In this document: positions 6,581 to 8,170 of the stretch, piece after piece | How the letters are laid out: the number at the start of each line of letters is the position of its first letter | How positions within the stretch are numbered: position 1 is the stretch's first letter | Origin: an uncultured Chlamydiaceae bacterium | GTDB lineage: Bacteria; Chlamydiota; Chlamydiia; Chlamydiales; Chlamydiaceae | NCBI GenBank assembly: GCA_937884635.1 | Contig: CALGBW010000036.1 | Location: forward strand, 1-8,170 | Reading direction: 5' to 3' | Length of the DNA: 8,170 nt | Position numbers and translations under genes: made by a program | The notes under the pieces: generated by a model | Told to the model about the DNA's origin: nothing | What the model saw: the letters and a program-made list of their open reading frames with translations, nothing else | Database searches by the model: none

Positions 6581-6898
6581 ATGAAGCAGCAAAAACAAAA
6601 GATTCGTATCCGTTTGAAAGGGTTTGATCAAGGGCAGTTGGATCGATCAACGGCAGATATTGTTGAAACTGCTAAAAGGACTGGTGCTCGTGTTGTTGGC
6701 CCTATTCCTTTACCTACTAAACGGGAAGTGTATACCGTCTTACGTTCTCCTCACGTGGATAAAAAATCTAGAGAGCAATTTGAAATACGTACTCACAAGC
6801 GTTTGGTCGATATTTTGGATCCGACAGGGAAGACAATTGACGCCCTGAAGATGTTAGCGCTTCCTGCTGGTGTTGATATTAAAATTAAGGCTGCTTAA
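6581..6898 (+). CDS. rpsJ: 30S ribosomal protein S10 (NusE)
   Basis: S10 is a head protein of the small subunit; as NusE it also joins the Nus antitermination complex and links transcription to translation. The 105 residues are the usual length. The sequence begins KQKIRIRLKGFD, carries the conserved loop IPLPTKREVYTVLRSPHVDK and REQFEIRTHKRLVDI, and ends GVDIKIKAA. The ATG follows AAGGGA with four bases between, and this site overlaps the fusA stop codon, so translation is likely coupled to fusA. In many bacteria rpsJ starts the S10 ribosomal protein operon; here it closes the rpsL-rpsG-fusA group, with no tuf gene between. Confidence 0.97.
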   Translation: MKQQKQKIRIRLKGFDQGQLDRSTADIVETAKRTGARVVGPIPLPTKREVYTVLRSPHVDKKSREQFEIRTHKRLVDILDPTGKTIDALKMLALPAGVDIKIKAA

Positions 6899-6907
6899 GA
6901 CGTATTC

Positions 6908-7957
6908 ATGCCTTTACTAGAAAAATTTAAAGCCCAAAGAGTTTTTTTAAGGTCTAGAGGGCTTTGTTCTTTTTCTTCTTCGGGACAAGATCCTATTGAT
7001 CCCGTTTATCAAATTTTTTGTGATGTGAAAGGCTCAGAATTGCCCTATAAAGTGGGAGATTCCCTAGGGGTTTTCCCAAAAAATGAGCCTTCTCTCGTCG
7101 ATGATGTTCTCTCTTTTTTGCAATACGCACCTTCTGAGATTATAGATTCTCCTAAGGCTGCTTCTTCTCCGTTATCAATACGGGATTTTTTGACTTCTTA
7201 TGTTGATTTGGATAAGATCCCTGCTAAGTTCAAGCAGTTTTTCCCTTCTTTAGAAAAAGAAACGACTCTTTTTGATGCTCTATACGAGTTTCGTCCGCAG
7301 ATCCCCTTACAAGAATTTGTTCATTCGGTACTTCCTTTATTGCCCCGCTTTTATTCAATCGCTTCTTCACCGTATGTGTTATCAGGTGAGATGGAATTGC
7401 TTGTAAGGTTGGTCACATATAAAGGGAAGTTCTCTCAACGATTGGGGGCTTGTTCTTCTTTTCTTTGTAAACAGCTGCAGGAGGGGGATCCATTATTTGC
7501 TTTTGTTCAGCCGACAAGGCACTTTACCTTAACGGAAAAGACAAAAGGTAAGCCTATTGTTATGATAGGGTCAGGAACGGGGATCTCTCCTTATAAAGGG
7601 TTTGTTCAGCAGCGTTTGTATCAACAAGATTCTGGTATGAATATACTCTTCTTTGGCGAACGTTATGAGAAGAGCAATTTCTATTACCAAAATTTTTGGC
7701 AAAAGATCATTGAACAGGATAAGCTACAGCTGTTTTCTGCTTTTTCTCGAGAGGGGGAACAAAAAGAGTATGTACAAGATGCTGTATGCAAACAGGGTGA
7801 TCTCATCCGAGCTCTTTATGACCAAGGTGCTTTTTTCTTTGTTTGTGGAAGAAGGATTTTAGGAACGGAAATCAAAAGAGTCCTAGAAGAAATCTTAGGA
7901 AAAGAGGCTTTTCTTCGTTTAAAAGAAGAAGGCCGTTACACAATAGATGTATATTAG
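6908..7957 (+). CDS. cysJ: CysJ-like FAD/NADPH reductase without a flavodoxin domain
   Basis: A flavoprotein that should pass electrons from NADPH through FAD to an unknown acceptor. The 349 residues match only the C-terminal part of CysJ (about 600 residues in E. coli). FAD-binding motifs are RFYSIASS at 147-154 and GACSSFL at 180-186. NADPH-binding motifs are GSGTGISPYKGFVQQR at 221-236, LFFGERYEKSNFYY at 247-260, AFSREGEQKEYVQ at 278-290 and FVCG at 311-314. It ends in DVY, as E. coli CysJ does. The connecting region between the two FAD-domain halves is present. The N-terminal FMN/flavodoxin domain is absent, and the nine-base gap to rpsJ shows this is not a window effect. No good ribosome binding site precedes the ATG, so coupling to rpsJ is plausible. 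It corresponds to CT435, annotated as sulfite reductase. That name rests on similarity only, because I know of no chlamydial CysI partner. Confidence 0.88.
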   Translation: MPLLEKFKAQRVFLRSRGLCSFSSSGQDPIDPVYQIFCDVKGSELPYKVGDSLGVFPKNEPSLVDDVLSFLQYAPSEIIDSPKAASSPLSIRDFLTSYVDLDKIPAKFKQFFPSLEKETTLFDALYEFRPQIPLQEFVHSVLPLLPRFYSIASSPYVLSGEMELLVRLVTYKGKFSQRLGACSSFLCKQLQEGDPLFAFVQPTRHFTLTEKTKGKPIVMIGSGTGISPYKGFVQQRLYQQDSGMNILFFGERYEKSNFYYQNFWQKIIEQDKLQLFSAFSREGEQKEYVQDAVCKQGDLIRALYDQGAFFFVCGRRILGTEIKRVLEEILGKEAFLRLKEEGRYTIDVY

Positions 7958-7960
7958 AAC

Positions 7961-7974
7961 ACTTGCAAACAAGT
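7961..7974 (+). terminator. Weak hairpin after the reductase gene
   Basis: ACTTG at 7961-7965 and CAAGT at 7970-7974 form a perfect five-pair stem with a four-base loop (CAAA), three bases after the stop codon. The following CTTTGCTTCTC is T-rich but not a clean T-run. It may end the operon transcript, though it is weaker than the hairpin at 577-610. Confidence 0.3.
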
Positions 7975-8170
7975 CTTTGCTTCTCATAGGATGATCCTTC
8001 ACATCAGCTTCTTAATGTATCCTAGGTGTGAAACTCTATGGAATAAGAAGAGTCATCATTGCCTGAACATATAAGATGGTTTGGACAGGCGTATGAAGCA
8101 CGTAGAATGCAAAAATACGTCTTAGAGTGGGAGATTATTCAATAGCCCTGGTTAGACAACATGTGCAAAT
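7975..8170. other. Non-coding tail with short inverted repeats
   Basis: No open frame longer than a few dozen codons exists on either strand, and I see no tRNA arms. Several short inverted repeats are visible: TAGGAT 7987-7992 with ATCCTA 8019-8024, TTCACA 7998-8003 with TGTGAA 8027-8032 (these two cross rather than nest), and GCCTG 8061-8065 with CAGGC 8086-8090. TATAAG at 8070-8075 could be a -10 element for a gene beyond the window, without a clear -35. Confidence 0.4.

Noticed and set aside
7975..8170. tRNA or other stable RNA gene after the reductase
   Set aside because: There is no T-loop consensus, acceptor stem pairing or CCA end on either strand.
7990..8170. Start of another protein gene at the right edge
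   Set aside because: All frames on both strands contain stops close together, and the possible peptides are shorter than about 35 residues. A gene may begin beyond the window.
1..8170. Mobile element, prophage, CRISPR array or defence system
   Set aside because: I found no transposase, integrase, Cas or toxin-antitoxin motifs and no regularly spaced repeats. The gene order matches the conserved chlamydial chromosome.

Overview
The window is chromosomal DNA from an obligate intracellular bacterium of the genus Chlamydia. I base this on gene content, gene order and protein sequence. The block CrpA-like protein, tsp, small membrane protein, rpsL, rpsG, fusA, rpsJ and CysJ-like reductase matches the CT442 to CT435 neighbourhood of C. 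trachomatis in order and relative orientation. EF-G, S12, S7 and S10 are very close to chlamydial sequences I remember, and the Tsp catalytic residues fall at exactly the numbering known for CT441. Base composition is moderately AT-rich. I cannot fix the species: the proteins are not identical to the C. trachomatis versions I recall, and the first gene is clearly diverged.

Layout. (1) Positions 1-566, plus strand: the 3' part of a gene for an inclusion-membrane-type protein (CrpA-like), with two hydrophobic lobes and a long charged tail. (2) Positions 567-682: a convergent intergenic gap with a strong 10-bp hairpin that can end transcription from both sides. (3) Positions 683-2632, minus strand: Tsp, a secreted PDZ/S41 serine protease. 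(4) Positions 2633-2717: a gap with a palindrome and a terminator-like hairpin whose T-tract faces the plus strand. (5) Positions 2718-2999, minus strand: a small two-lobed hydrophobic protein (CT440-like, probable Inc). (6) Positions 3000-3566: a divergent gap of about 570 bases without a convincing gene, holding promoter candidates in both directions. (7) Positions 3567-6898, plus strand: a compact translation operon, rpsL-rpsG-fusA-rpsJ. (8) Positions 6908-7957, plus strand: a reductase with only the FAD/NADPH half of CysJ, nine bases behind rpsJ. (9) Positions 7958-8170: non-coding, with a weak hairpin after the reductase gene.

The genes fall into two themes. The plus-strand block makes ribosomal proteins S12, S7 and S10 plus elongation factor G, so it should be co-expressed during growth of the reticulate body; the reductase probably rides on the same transcript. 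The left part makes envelope or host-interface proteins: two probable inclusion membrane proteins on either side of a periplasmic protease. I see no mobile element, CRISPR array or tRNA, and no clearly new system. The points most worth following are the terminator-like hairpin pointing against the flanking genes, the long gap before rpsL, the orphan CysJ-like reductase, and the slippage-prone purine tract ending the first gene.
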